Positions 8,752 to 18,044 of a stretch of 64,000 bases of DNA are shown here, one piece after another (the first letter of the stretch is position 1; the number at the start of each line of letters is the position of its first letter). Position numbers and translations under genes: made by a program. The notes beneath the pieces were generated by a model. The model made no database searches. It was given only the letters and a program-made list of their open reading frames with translations, and was not told the origin of the DNA. The DNA is from Duganella sp. BJB480 (lineage in GTDB: Bacteria; Pseudomonadota; Gammaproteobacteria; Burkholderiales; Burkholderiaceae_D), in assembly GCA_003416985.1 (NCBI GenBank), contig QVIN01000008.1:124001-188000 (forward strand), read 5' to 3'.

Positions 8752-8978
8752 AAATTTAGTTGAGGTATTAATAAGATTGCGTCCCAAGGTAACATTCATG
8801 GAGAGAAGAAGGTATTCTGCTCCAGTTGAATTTACTCCGTGTGAAAAGAATTGCGAACGCTCGTACTATTATCCAGCGAGGGGTAAATGTCAAACAGTAC
8901 CGTTAGAGGTGGCGTTCTATTGTCGCGGTGCAACATGCGCTGTTGCCGCAGGGGGACATCGGGCGGCAACAGCGGAGG

Positions 8979-10190
8979 TTATGGCAGGGGGCGGAGCTGG
9001 AGGGATACGGGGGCGCGCAGGCGGGCGGCGAAGGCGGTGACGCGGCGCTGCCAGGCGGCGGCGTCGCCCACCTCGCCGGACCAGCTGGCGATGGCGCCCA
9101 CGTAGTAGCGCAGCGGCTGGCCGGGGCGCACCGGGGCCAGGATCAGCTCGTTGGCGGCGTCGGCCGCGTAGGCCGGTTCGCCTGACGGCAGAACGATGGC
9201 CACGCCGAAATCGCCGGCGTTGCGCTGGGTGACCCACTGCGTCAGCGCGCGGGCCGCCGGCAGCGGCGTGGCGGCCACCTTGGGCTCCTGGTGCGCGTAG
9301 GCCGGTGTTTTGTTGAGGCCGATGGCGGCGGTCAGGCTTGCAGGGCCGCTGAAGCTGAAAGTGCTGTCGATCTGGTCGAAGTCGTGGCCGGCGTCGACGG
9401 TGAAGCGCTTGACCTCGGAGACCTTGGCGCCGGCCGCGTCCCAGGCATCGTAGCTCAGCTCGAAGATGGCGCGGATCGGGCCGTTGGCGATGACTTTCCA
9501 TTTGGCGTAGTTGCGGCTGGTGTAGAGCTGCTTGCCATCCCAGATGCCGGTGCCGCCGGCGCCGCGCGTGGTGCCCACGCCGTACATGTCCAGTCCCTCG
9601 CCCTCGTCCTTGTGGTAATGGTCGTGGCCCTTGTTGTACCAGCGGTCGACGATGGGATAGCGCACCCGCTTGAACCAGATGTCCAGCCCGCTCGTCACCA
9701 GCACCTCCTTGCCGCTGCCCTGCGAGTCGGGCGCGGCCAGCGCCTGGCCGTAGGTGCGGTGGGCGATGCGGTCGTTCTCCCACGCGAAGTCGTCCAGCCG
9801 CTCCGGCACGTAGCGGGCGAAGGCCTGCACCGGGAACGGCGGCGCCACCGATTCGCTCTTCTCCACCGTGAAGCTGGCGCTGTGCTCGCCGGCGGCGAAG
9901 TCGTGCTGGAAGATCAGCTCGCCGTAGGCGATGCCCTTGCCCTGCGGGTCCTTGGCCTCGGGCGCCACATTGGTCACCTGGTACGGCAGGCTGCGGCCGG
10001 CCGCGTCGCGCACGGTCAGGCGTTGCAGCAGCGCGCCCGGCAGGGCCTGGTTGACCTCGGACCACGGGATGGCGATGGTTTCCGCCGGCCGCGCCGCGTC
10101 GAGCTCGTGGGTGGCCGTGACGGCCAGCCGTTCCGCTGCGCCGGCGGAGGTGCCGGCCAGCGCCAGCATTAATAGGTAGCGTGGCTGCAT
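8979..10190 (-). CDS. DUF4861 family secreted protein
   Basis: A 403-residue protein with an N-terminal signal peptide (YLLMLALAGTSAGA, cleavage near residue 19) and a body matching my recollection of DUF4861: an N-terminal beta-rich part followed by the YNKGHDHYHKDEGEGLDMYGVG segment rich in Asp, His and Glu. No biochemical role is known to me. It is the last gene of the glycan-utilisation operon, ending about 230 bases short of the TetR start and starting 1 bp after the DUF2264 stop, so it is translationally linked to that gene. A periplasmic role in processing a uronic-acid glycan is inferred from the neighbouring GH105 and lyase-like genes. Confidence 0.8.
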   Translation of the reverse strand: MQPRYLLMLALAGTSAGAAERLAVTATHELDAARPAETIAIPWSEVNQALPGALLQRLTVRDAAGRSLPYQVTNVAPEAKDPQGKGIAYGELIFQHDFAAGEHSASFTVEKSESVAPPFPVQAFARYVPERLDDFAWENDRIAHRTYGQALAAPDSQGSGKEVLVTSGLDIWFKRVRYPIVDRWYNKGHDHYHKDEGEGLDMYGVGTTRGAGGTGIWDGKQLYTSRNYAKWKVIANGPIRAIFELSYDAWDAAGAKVSEVKRFTVDAGHDFDQIDSTFSFSGPASLTAAIGLNKTPAYAHQEPKVAATPLPAARALTQWVTQRNAGDFGVAIVLPSGEPAYAADAANELILAPVRPGQPLRYYVGAIASWSGEVGDAAAWQRRVTAFAARLRAPVSLQLRPLP

Positions 10191-10191
10191 G

Positions 10192-11454
10192 TCAGTATTT
10201 CACCGGATAGTCTTTGGGGAATTGGCGGCCCGAGTAGGCCAGCTTCTGGGTCCAGTCCTGCGCCGGCGCGGTCCAATAAGCATCGTTCTCCGGCAGGCCC
10301 AGCGACAGGAAACCTTCGGAGGCGATGTACATGCTGCCGTTGTTGGAGTACCAGTCGCCCAGTTCGGGATGGTGGCCGACGAAGCCGATGTTGAGGAAGC
10401 CGTCGCGGGTGAAGTTGCTCGGACCCGACCACACCGTCTGATGCACGGCGTGCAGCGCGGCCCGCACCTGTCCGGCCGGCAGGCTGGCGGGCAGCTGCTT
10501 GCGCCAAGCTAGCAGTCCCAGCGGCTGGAACACGGCGGTGCGGTAAGTCAGCGAGCGGCCGATCGGCGGATAGGTGCCGGTCGGCGAGATGAAGCGTTCC
10601 AGGTGTTCGCAGTAGCGCTGCGTGCGTTGCAGCGCCTGCGCCAGCAGCTCCTCCGGCTTGGCGTTCCAGAACGCTCCTTTGCAGCGCACCAGCACTTCCA
10701 GGATTTCCAGCAGCATCGGGTACATCACGTACGAGCAGTAGTAGTCGAAGTGGAAGGACTCGCCGTCCTTGATCCACCCGTCGCCCACGTACCACTCGTT
10801 GATCTTGCGGATGGCCAGGTTCATGCGCAGCGGATCGGCTTCCTCGCCGATCGACAGCAGCCACGCCTCGTTCATCGCGGCGAACAGCAGCCAGTTGATG
10901 TACGGCGGCTCGATCCGCCGCAGGCTCTTGATCTCGGCGATGATGCGCTGCTTGGTGATGCGGTCCAGCGGTTCCCACAGCGCTTTCGGCGCGCGCATCA
11001 GCGCGTTGGTGAAGTAGGCCGAGTCGACCAGCGTCTGGCCCGGCCCTTTCCACAGCAGGTAGTCCGGGTTCTTCGGGTCGACCGAGTTGGTGTAGCTTTG
11101 CAGCGCCAGCTGTTGCAGGCGATGGCGCGTCTTGCCCTCGGCCGTACCGTCGTCCGGCAGCGCCAGCCAAGGCGCGGCGCCCGCGATCAGGCGGCCGAAG
11201 CATTCGAGATAGGCGACGCCGGGATCGCGGCCGTCCCACGTCGGGCTGAGCTCCAGCGGGAAGTTCTTCTTCAGTTTGCCCTGCGCCATGTTCGAGAGCA
11301 CCGGCTCGGCCATCTGCTGCAACAGGCCGGCCATGTAGGCGCGCTCGCCGCCGGCCACAGGCGCGCTGTCGGCGGCGGCTGCGGCGCCGGCGTGCATCAA
11401 GCCGGTGGCGGCGGTGCCGGCCAGCACCGCCTGCATAAAGTTGCGACGTTCCAT
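10192..11454 (-). CDS. DUF2264 domain protein, exported
   Basis: A 420-residue protein. The N-terminus (MERRNFMQAVLAG, then an alanine-rich stretch) looks like a twin-arginine signal, with cleavage near the AAAAADS region. The body is rich in Trp and Tyr, with WDGRDPGVAYLECFGR, TNALMRAPKALWEPL and IKDGESFHFDYYCSYVMYPMLLEI segments that I associate with DUF2264. The likely fold is an alpha-helical toroid, as in many glycoside hydrolases and lyases, but I cannot confirm this. Sitting between GH105 and DUF4861 genes, it probably removes or modifies a uronic acid-containing side chain in the periplasm. Enzyme activity is unknown. Confidence 0.82.
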   Translation of the reverse strand: MERRNFMQAVLAGTAATGLMHAGAAAAADSAPVAGGERAYMAGLLQQMAEPVLSNMAQGKLKKNFPLELSPTWDGRDPGVAYLECFGRLIAGAAPWLALPDDGTAEGKTRHRLQQLALQSYTNSVDPKNPDYLLWKGPGQTLVDSAYFTNALMRAPKALWEPLDRITKQRIIAEIKSLRRIEPPYINWLLFAAMNEAWLLSIGEEADPLRMNLAIRKINEWYVGDGWIKDGESFHFDYYCSYVMYPMLLEILEVLVRCKGAFWNAKPEELLAQALQRTQRYCEHLERFISPTGTYPPIGRSLTYRTAVFQPLGLLAWRKQLPASLPAGQVRAALHAVHQTVWSGPSNFTRDGFLNIGFVGHHPELGDWYSNNGSMYIASEGFLSLGLPENDAYWTAPAQDWTQKLAYSGRQFPKDYPVKY

Positions 11455-11463
11455 CGTGTCTCC

Positions 11464-12615
11464 TTATTTTTGATCGAGCAAGCGTACCAGTTCCGCCGAC
11501 GCCAGCAGGAAAGCGCCCACGCCGAAATCGGCCGTGGAGTTCTGGTCCACCACCTGGCCCGGTATCGCGCGGTCGCCGATCGGCTGGACGTAGCCCACGC
11601 GTCCGTCCGGCTGCAGCGCCACCTTGCTCAGGTAATGCCAGCCCTTGCGCGCCACCGGCAGGTATTCGTCGCGCGCCAGCACGCCGTGGTTGATGCCCCA
11701 CAGGTAGCCGTAGGTGAAGAAGGCAGTGCCGCTGGTCTCCGGCCCCGGCGCGTGCTGCGGATCGAGCAGGCTGCGGGTCCAGTAGCCTTCCGGTTGCTGG
11801 GCGCGCTTGAGCGCCTGCGCCATGTCCTTGAAGCGGGCCACGTAATCGGCGCGGTGCGGATCGTCGGCCGGCAGTTCGTCCAGCACACGGGCCAGCGCGG
11901 CGAACACCCAGCCATCACCGCGCGACCAGAAGTCCTTCTTGCCGTTGACGCTGGCGTGCGCGGGATAGACGTACTTGGCGTCGCGGTAGTACAGATGCTC
12001 GACCGGGTCGTACATGATGCTGTTGGCGTACTCGAAATACTGGTGCAGCTTTTCCAGGTAGCGGCGGTCGCCGGTCACGCCGTACAGCTTGGTCATCACC
12101 GGCATCACCATGTACAGGCCGTCGGACCACCACCAGTAATCGTCGCGCGCGGTGCTCATCTCGTATTCCATCACCTCGCGGGCGCGGGCGATCTTGCGCG
12201 GATCGGGGGCCAGCTTGTACAGGTCGGTGTAGGTCTGGAAGCAGATCTGCCAGTCGCCGAACAGCACGTGATCGTCGGTCTCGCCGTAGGTGTGTTGCCA
12301 GCGGCTCTTGTCCGGCGCGCGCGCGCCCATCCACTGGTTGTGCTCGGCCCAGGCTTCGGCGTAGCGGCGGTAGGCCTCGTTGTGCGTGACCTGGTAGGCC
12401 GCCATATTCCCCGTCTGGTAGGCCGCCACGTGCCAGAACGCCCACTGCTGCGCGGGGGTGCTGCGCTGCCAGTGTCCGTTGACCTGGTCGATGATGGCGA
12501 CCACCTCCGCCCTGCTGGCGTCGATGGCCGCGCCGTCCTTTGCCGGCGTGGCGCAGCCGCCCAGCGTGACGGCCAGCAGCAACAGCAATCCTTGCGCGTA
12601 TTTTTTGAAGTTCAT
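11464..12615 (-). CDS. Glycoside hydrolase family 88/105 unsaturated uronyl hydrolase, lipoprotein
   Basis: A 383-residue enzyme. The signal ends in a lipobox (VTLGGC, Cys21), so it is probably anchored to a membrane by lipid. The GH88/105 hallmarks are present: WSRGDGW, whose aspartate is the expected general acid that hydrates the 4,5-double bond, and PETSGTAFFTYG near the C-terminal third. Family members remove 4-deoxy-unsaturated galacturonyl or glucuronyl residues left by polysaccharide lyases. The operon also encodes a BNR_4 lyase-like protein that could make such ends, so the two probably act in sequence. A strong terminator-like hairpin lies just upstream of the start, so its level may differ from the upstream genes. 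Confidence 0.88.
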   Translation of the reverse strand: MNFKKYAQGLLLLLAVTLGGCATPAKDGAAIDASRAEVVAIIDQVNGHWQRSTPAQQWAFWHVAAYQTGNMAAYQVTHNEAYRRYAEAWAEHNQWMGARAPDKSRWQHTYGETDDHVLFGDWQICFQTYTDLYKLAPDPRKIARAREVMEYEMSTARDDYWWWSDGLYMVMPVMTKLYGVTGDRRYLEKLHQYFEYANSIMYDPVEHLYYRDAKYVYPAHASVNGKKDFWSRGDGWVFAALARVLDELPADDPHRADYVARFKDMAQALKRAQQPEGYWTRSLLDPQHAPGPETSGTAFFTYGYLWGINHGVLARDEYLPVARKGWHYLSKVALQPDGRVGYVQPIGDRAIPGQVVDQNSTADFGVGAFLLASAELVRLLDQK

Positions 12616-12625
12616 AATGTCATTT

Positions 12626-12662
12626 AAAAAAGGGCCGAAGGCGCGGGACCGCCACCTTCGGC
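12626..12662 (-). terminator. Rho-independent terminator between the BNR_4 and GH105 genes
   Basis: GCCGAAGG (12634-12641) pairs perfectly with CCTTCGGC (12655-12662) across a 13-nt loop. On the minus strand it is followed by CC and a run of six T (12626-12631). It lies 50 bp after the BNR_4 stop and 11 bp before the GH105 start, so it should lower expression of the downstream three genes unless a promoter lies inside or read-through occurs. Confidence 0.75.
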
Positions 12663-12711
12663 ATAAATGCCCGGAACCATGACGTGGCTCCGGTCTGGAG
12701 TGCTCGGTCCA

Positions 12712-14010
12712 TCAATGCTTCCACTGCCACACCTGCACCGGCGACGATGCGCCGGCGGACGCGCCCTCGCCATCCAGCTGCGGCACGTCCTGCACGAACA
12801 GGTGCAGCTCGCCACGTCGCCGCCACAGCTCGGTGTCGAACGACGGTTCCCACGCGCCCACCGGCGCCGTGCCGAGGTCGCGCACGGTCCAGCGCGGCCG
12901 GTGCAGATCGGCGACGGTGGCCACCGATACCTTGTTGCCACGCTCGGCATCGCGGAACACCAGCAAGGCGCGACGGCCGTCCACCATGATCTGCGGCCGC
13001 GATATCGGTATCGCCTTCGTGCCCAGGCCGCTCAACGAAAACGGCGTGCGGCGGAAATCCAGGTCCAGCAGCCGCCACGCGCCGCCGTCGCGGTACAGCA
13101 GGTGGTACTGCGGCACCGTCGAGCCGGCCACGCGCCAGTAGCTGGCGATCACCGGCTCGCCGTCGGCGCCCGCCGCCATCGAGGTCTGGTTGATCAGCTC
13201 GCTGTTCTGCGGGATGTGTGCGGCGTACTCGGCGCTGGCGGCCGTGATCGGCAGCGTGTAGCGTTCGCCGCCGCTGCGCTCCCACGTCTGGCCGCCGTCG
13301 CGCGAGCGGGCGTAGGCCATGTCGTGGTTGCTGGCCACGTCCGGCGATTCGCGCCACACCCACGACAGGTGGATGACGCCGGCGCCATCGACGAAAGCTT
13401 GCCAGTAGGCGCTGCGCTGCCCTTCTCCGTCGATCAGCTTGCTGTGCAGCCGGGTCCAGCTGGCGCTCGCCACGTCGTAGCGGTTCATCACCAGGTTGCC
13501 GTGGCCGGAGCCGCCGTCGCGGTAGAGGAACAGCAGGCCGCCGTCCGGGCAGCGGAAGAACTCGGGGTAGGTGGCCGAATCCTCGTCCTTGCCCAGCATC
13601 GGCGTTTCCTGTCCCAGCTCCAGCGCGCCCGGACGTTTGCCGCGCGCATAGCGCAGGCGCTGGTTGTGCGCGTCCCACGCCAGATGCAGGTAGCCGGCGC
13701 CGTCCACCATGATGCTGATGCTATTGTGCGCGTCGGCCGCGTTGCCGCGATACGGCGTGCGCCGCAGCGTCCAGCGCGCGGTGCCCAGCTTGCGCTTGCC
13801 CAGCACCACGGCCGCGTCCTTGTCGTAGAAGGCGATGTACTGCGTGTCGCCGTCCGACACCAGCGAGTTCTTGCGGAACACCACGGCGTTGACCGAATTG
13901 TTGGCCCAGCCCGGCGCGACGTCGACCACGCGAGCGGGAGCGGCCCGCGCGGCGCAGGCCACGCAAGCCAGCAGCAGTAGCAGATGCTTAGAACTTGCCA
14001 CGCAATCCAA
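12712..14010 (-). CDS. BNR_4 repeat protein, probable glucuronate-specific polysaccharide lyase
   Basis: A 432-residue exported protein with a signal peptide ending near AARAAPA (about residue 26). The body has the BNR_4 beta-propeller pattern shared by lyase families PL24, PL25 and PL42. Two histidines spaced by 20 residues, His95 in DAHNS and His115 in DAHNQ, fit the catalytic pair described for PL25 and PL24 ulvan lyases. The first 23 bp of the gene overlap the end of the TonB-receptor gene, implying translational coupling. With the GH105 next door the likely chemistry is eliminative cleavage at a glucuronate (ulvan, or rhamnose-capped arabinogalactan), then removal of the unsaturated residue. 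The substrate is inference. Confidence 0.82.
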   Translation of the reverse strand: MDCVASSKHLLLLLACVACAARAAPARVVDVAPGWANNSVNAVVFRKNSLVSDGDTQYIAFYDKDAAVVLGKRKLGTARWTLRRTPYRGNAADAHNSISIMVDGAGYLHLAWDAHNQRLRYARGKRPGALELGQETPMLGKDEDSATYPEFFRCPDGGLLFLYRDGGSGHGNLVMNRYDVASASWTRLHSKLIDGEGQRSAYWQAFVDGAGVIHLSWVWRESPDVASNHDMAYARSRDGGQTWERSGGERYTLPITAASAEYAAHIPQNSELINQTSMAAGADGEPVIASYWRVAGSTVPQYHLLYRDGGAWRLLDLDFRRTPFSLSGLGTKAIPISRPQIMVDGRRALLVFRDAERGNKVSVATVADLHRPRWTVRDLGTAPVGAWEPSFDTELWRRRGELHLFVQDVPQLDGEGASAGASSPVQVWQWKH

Positions 14011-16837
14011 CCTTGATGGTGCGGCCGTCGTACTTGGCGTAGTCCATGCGCGTCTTCTTGCCGCTGCCGTACTGGCCGCTGGCGTCCTCGAAGTAGTCGT
14101 AGGCCAGCGTGTTGGACAGGTTCATGCCGTCGACGCGCAGCTCCAGTTGCTCGTTGATCTTGTAGCTGACGTTGGCGTCCAGGTAGCCGCGTCCCGCGTG
14201 CCAGCGGATCAGGTCGTCGCCGAGGTTGCGCGGATTGTCCGAGTGCAGCGAACGGCCCTTGTAGTTGTAGGACATGCGCAGCGCCAGCGGTCCGCGCTCA
14301 TAGTAGGCGGTGGTGCTGTAGGCATACTTCGGCACCGAGTTGACCTCGATCTCCTTGCCGGCGTTGGTGATCCACTTGGCGCTGTTGAACGGGTCGATGT
14401 GAGTGTAGCTGGCCAGCGCGCCGAAGCCCTTGAACGGTTCCGGCAGGAAGGTGAACGCCTGCTGGTAGGCCAGCTCGTAGCCCTTGAGCGTCTGCTCGCC
14501 GGCGTTGGTGTAGCTGCGCAGGGTCATCGGCAGGTTGGGGTCCACATGGCCGTTGGCGTCCTGGAAGATCGCGCCCAGCGCCGTGTCCGGCAAGCCCAGC
14601 GCGCCGAAGGTGGTGTTGGTGGTGTTGGCCACGGTGGCGTCGGTCAGCTTCTTGCGGAACACGGCGGCCGACAGCAGGCTGCCCGGCTGGAAGTACCACT
14701 CCAGGCTGGTGTCCAGGTTCTTCGATTGCTGCGGCTTCAGGCTGGCGTTGCCGGCGGTGGCCGAGTTGTCGAAGGGATTCGGGATGACGGTCTGCGCCGC
14801 GATGATCGACAGCGAGGCCCGGCTCACGGTCTTGCCCCACGAGGCGCGCCACATCAGGTTCTCGGTCAGGTCCAGCGCCGCGCTGAAGGCCGGCAGCACA
14901 TTGCTGTAGGTACCCTGCTCGTGGTTGGCGGCATAGGCCAGGCTGGCGCCCTGCTGCTTGAAGTTGTCGATGCCGGTTTCGGTGCGCGAGTAGCGCACGC
15001 CGGCGTTGAAGCGCAACTCGTGACCGGCGACCTCGCCCTTGAAGTCGGACTGGATGAAGCCGGTCGACACTTTCTCCGTCGCGCTGAAGCTCTGCGCCGG
15101 CGTGAACGTGGCTTCGGTGTTGTAGGCCAGCGGATCGAAGGCCGAGTAGGTCGAGGAGCGCGTGAAGGTGCCCCAGGCGTGCGGCCAGCCGGCGCCCATG
15201 TCGAGATTGTCGACCGGCAGCGTGGTGGTCATCAGGCCGCGCATGCCGGCGTTGCCCAGGCCGTTGAGCTTGGCCGTGGCGGCGGCCGTGCCGTTGCGCT
15301 TGGCGATGCCCTTGGTGGTCTCCACGTACACCACGCCGGTCTTCAGGTGGCCGGTCCAGTCGCCCGGCAGGTCGTAGTCCCAGTCCGCCACCAGCCGGCC
15401 CTGCTTGCCCTTGTCGGTCTCGCGGGTCCAGGTGGTGCCGACGCCGAAGCCCTGGTAGTTGTTCAGGTCGGTGTAGCTGGAGGTGGACGACAGCGATGGA
15501 TAGACGTGGTCGCTGCCGTAGTCGATGGTGGAGTCGACGCCGAAGATCTGGCCGGACAGCGTGTCCTGGTAGGTCAGCGCGTTGCTGTTGTTGGCGCTCA
15601 GCTGGCCGGTCAGCGCCAGCTTGCTGGTGGCGGCCCAGCGGCCGTTCAAGGCGGCGTAGCCGAACTTGGTCTCGTCCTCGCTGTAGGTGACGCCGCTGCT
15701 GTACGAGGTGTTGCCGAAGGTGCCGGTCAGCAGGTTGGAATCGGGATCGATGTGGACGTTCAACGGCACCAGGCCGTTGTGGCCGTTCTGGCCGGCCGGC
15801 GCCGCGCGGTTGGTGGTCTTGCTGTTGCGGATCAGCAGGCCCATGTACATCTCGTCGCGGTGGTTGGTCAGCTTGGAGCCGAGCACGTCCAGGCTCAGGT
15901 TCAGGTCGGCCGTCTTGTATTGCAGCGACGAGACCAGACCATCACGGGTGCGCTCGTTGGCCGAGCCGTAGAAGCGGTAGATGCGCGGCAGCAGCGCGTT
16001 GTCGATCTGGCTGCGGGTGTAGCCGCCGAGGTTAGCGCGCGGATCGTCGTAGTCCAGCTGCATCGCGAAGTTGCCCTTGACCGGGCTCTGGCTGCCGCGC
16101 GCCGAGCTGTTGTAGCCGCCGGTGGCCTCGAAGCCGGAGCGGTTGTTGGTGCTGGCCGAGTGCGAGACGCCGGCCAGGAAGCCCCAGTTGCCCCAGGTGT
16201 TGGAGTACAGCGCGAAGCCCATCGGGTCGGCGTTCTTGGACATGGTGTTGTACGCCTCGGACACGGCGTAGCGGATGGTGCGCTTGGGATTGTCGAACGG
16301 ACGCGGGGTCTGCAGGTCCACCACGCCGCCCAGGCCGCCTTCGCTCAACTCGGCCAGCGGCGACTTGTAGAAATCGACCCGGCCGAACAGCTCCGACGCG
16401 AACACGTCGTAGTTGAAGCCGCGCGCCGCGCTGCCGATGGTACTGGTGGAGGTGGTGTTGACCGGCGCGCCGTTGAGCGTGGTCACCGAGTATTCGGTCG
16501 GCAGGCCGCGGATCGAGATGCGCTGGCCTTCGGCCGAGCTTTCGTCGCGGTTGAGGATGATGCCAGGCACGCGCTGCAGCGATTCGGCGATGTTCGCCTC
16601 GGGGAATTTGCCGATGTCCTCCGCCACGATGGAATCGCGCACGCCGATGGCCTGCTGCTTCAGGTTCAAGGCTTTTTGCAGGCTGGAGCGGAAGCCGGTG
16701 ACCACCACCGTGGTCGGCTCGGCGGCGGCGCCCTCTGCCGGCGCGGCTGGCGCGGCCGCCTGCTGGGCGGCCGCGTCGTTGCCGTAGGCCGCTGCCAATG
16801 CCAGCGGCAGCAGAGTGGCGAGTAGTTTCTTATGCAT
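13988..16837 (-). CDS. TonB-dependent outer-membrane receptor for a glycan
   Basis: 949 residues from the ATG at 16837, chosen because GGGGG lies about 5 nt upstream; a frame extending to 16864 lacks this. A signal peptide (KLLATLLPLALAAAYG) is followed by a TonB-box-like TVVVTGF, then the plug domain (DSIVAEDIGKFPEANIAESLQRVPGI, RISIRGL). A 22-strand beta-barrel region ends in a terminal Phe, as outer-membrane proteins do. It belongs to the large proteobacterial receptor group linked to carbohydrate import and has no SusD partner here. First gene of the glycan operon, divergent from the LacI gene; the operators in between suggest induction by the imported sugar. Confidence 0.92.
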   Translation of the reverse strand: MHKKLLATLLPLALAAAYGNDAAAQQAAAPAAPAEGAAAEPTTVVVTGFRSSLQKALNLKQQAIGVRDSIVAEDIGKFPEANIAESLQRVPGIILNRDESSAEGQRISIRGLPTEYSVTTLNGAPVNTTSTSTIGSAARGFNYDVFASELFGRVDFYKSPLAELSEGGLGGVVDLQTPRPFDNPKRTIRYAVSEAYNTMSKNADPMGFALYSNTWGNWGFLAGVSHSASTNNRSGFEATGGYNSSARGSQSPVKGNFAMQLDYDDPRANLGGYTRSQIDNALLPRIYRFYGSANERTRDGLVSSLQYKTADLNLSLDVLGSKLTNHRDEMYMGLLIRNSKTTNRAAPAGQNGHNGLVPLNVHIDPDSNLLTGTFGNTSYSSGVTYSEDETKFGYAALNGRWAATSKLALTGQLSANNSNALTYQDTLSGQIFGVDSTIDYGSDHVYPSLSSTSSYTDLNNYQGFGVGTTWTRETDKGKQGRLVADWDYDLPGDWTGHLKTGVVYVETTKGIAKRNGTAAATAKLNGLGNAGMRGLMTTTLPVDNLDMGAGWPHAWGTFTRSSTYSAFDPLAYNTEATFTPAQSFSATEKVSTGFIQSDFKGEVAGHELRFNAGVRYSRTETGIDNFKQQGASLAYAANHEQGTYSNVLPAFSAALDLTENLMWRASWGKTVSRASLSIIAAQTVIPNPFDNSATAGNASLKPQQSKNLDTSLEWYFQPGSLLSAAVFRKKLTDATVANTTNTTFGALGLPDTALGAIFQDANGHVDPNLPMTLRSYTNAGEQTLKGYELAYQQAFTFLPEPFKGFGALASYTHIDPFNSAKWITNAGKEIEVNSVPKYAYSTTAYYERGPLALRMSYNYKGRSLHSDNPRNLGDDLIRWHAGRGYLDANVSYKINEQLELRVDGMNLSNTLAYDYFEDASGQYGSGKKTRMDYAKYDGRTIKVGLRGKF

Positions 16838-16943
16838 TATTTCCCCCGTTGTTGTGTTCAACAATCTAAAGATTCACTGTGTAGTTTTGTCACGGCGCGC
16901 CGGTGTCTCCTGAAAAACGCGCCACGTTGCCTGATTTTTCGGC

Positions 16944-16963
16944 ATGTGGTCACGTTACCACCC
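16944..16963. promoter_or_regulatory. LacI-type operator 1
   Basis: ATGTGGT-N6-ACCACCC: the inner half-sites GTGGT/ACCAC are perfect inverted repeats with a 6-bp spacer. The site lies about 110 bp upstream of the TonB-receptor start. Its centre is 63 bp from the second, near-identical site, about six helical turns, which would allow a looped LacI-family tetramer or cooperative dimers. Confidence 0.7.
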
Positions 16964-17006
16964 CTTAAACTCATCGTACAACTGAAATCTTCAACGGCCA
17001 CAGAGG

Positions 17007-17026
17007 ATGTGGTATCGTAACCACAT
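17007..17026. promoter_or_regulatory. LacI-type operator 2 overlapping the lacI start codon
   Basis: ATGTGGT-N6-ACCACAT, a 7-bp perfect inverted repeat with the same spacing as operator 1. The A and T of the regulator's start codon (17025) form its last two bases. Binding here would block the regulator's own transcription or early elongation, so negative autoregulation is likely. Confidence 0.72.
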
Positions 17027-18044
17027 GACAAAAGCCAGCAAATTGAGTGAAGTGGCGAAAATCGCCGGGGTCTCGCCGATCACCGCCTCGCGGGCGATCC
17101 GCGGCAATGGTTACGTGTCGGAGGCGGCGCGCACGCGCGTGCTGGCCGCCGCCGCGCAGCTGAACTACACGCCCGACATGCTGGCGCGCCGCATGCGCGG
17201 CGACAAAAGCAAATTGATCGGCGTGTTCGTCAACCACTACGGCTCATTGGTGCTGCACGAGATCACCAAGGCCATCAGCGACGAGGCGCGCCGCCAGGGC
17301 TACGACATCCTGCTGTACAACGCCGAACGCTTCGACCTGCCCAGCCGCATGGAAACCTGCGCGATGCTGAGCCAGCTGTGCGCCGGCCTGGTGCTGCTGT
17401 TGCCGAACGCGGCCGACGGCTACCTCGACGTGCTCGAGCGCCAGCGCCTGCCCTGCGTGTTCGTCGGCTTCGACGCGCGCCCGGTCGAGCTGCCGGTGGT
17501 GGTGGTGGAAAACCGCCTCGGCGCCCGCACCGCGGTCGAGCACCTGCTGTCGCTGGGCCACCGCCGCATCGCCTTCATCGGCGGCACGGCCGGCACCGGC
17601 CAGGGCGCCGAACGGCTCAAGGGCTACAACGACGCGCTGCTGGCGGCCGGCCTGGCGCCCGATCCGGCGCTGGCGGTGGACGGCAACTTCTCGCAGAACG
17701 GCGGCTACGCGGCCACCGAAAAACTGCTGTCGCTGGCGGCGCCGCCGACCGCCATCTTCGCCGCCAACGACGAGACCGCCTTCGGCGCCATCGACGCCAT
17801 CCACAGCCGTGGCCTGGAGGTGCCGGACGATATCTCGGTGATCGGCTTCGACGATATCTCCACGTCCAGCTTTGTGCATCCGCCGCTGACCACGATGCGC
17901 CAGTCCAACGCCGACATGGCCACGCGCGCCGTCAGCGAGTTGCTGGCGCAGATAGAAGGCGAGGAGATGCAGGCCAAGCGCATCGGCTTCCCGCTTGAGC
18001 TGGTGGTGCGCAGTTCCACCGGGCCGCTGCGCCGTCCTGGCTGA
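17025..18044 (+). CDS. LacI family transcriptional regulator of the glycan locus
   Basis: 339 residues from the ATG at 17025. An N-terminal LacI helix-turn-helix (LSEVAKIAGVSPITASRAIRG) with hinge spans about residues 6-60, followed by a periplasmic-binding-like sensor domain (from IGVFVNHYGSLVLHEI, through ISVIGFDDI near 270). An upstream ATG at 17007 is possible, but neither start has a well-spaced ribosome site. The gene is divergent from the TonB receptor and overlaps the MFS gene by one base (TGATG). Both operators found upstream have the GTGGT-N6-ACCAC form. It probably represses both arms until an oligosaccharide or its breakdown product binds. Confidence 0.93.
   Translation: MTKASKLSEVAKIAGVSPITASRAIRGNGYVSEAARTRVLAAAAQLNYTPDMLARRMRGDKSKLIGVFVNHYGSLVLHEITKAISDEARRQGYDILLYNAERFDLPSRMETCAMLSQLCAGLVLLLPNAADGYLDVLERQRLPCVFVGFDARPVELPVVVVENRLGARTAVEHLLSLGHRRIAFIGGTAGTGQGAERLKGYNDALLAAGLAPDPALAVDGNFSQNGGYAATEKLLSLAAPPTAIFAANDETAFGAIDAIHSRGLEVPDDISVIGFDDISTSSFVHPPLTTMRQSNADMATRAVSELLAQIEGEEMQAKRIGFPLELVVRSSTGPLRRPG

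Noticed and set aside
13835..16825. Long open frame opposite the TonB receptor
   Set aside because: It consists of repetitive Val/Gly/Ala/Arg-rich sequence; the minus-strand receptor has plug and barrel features.
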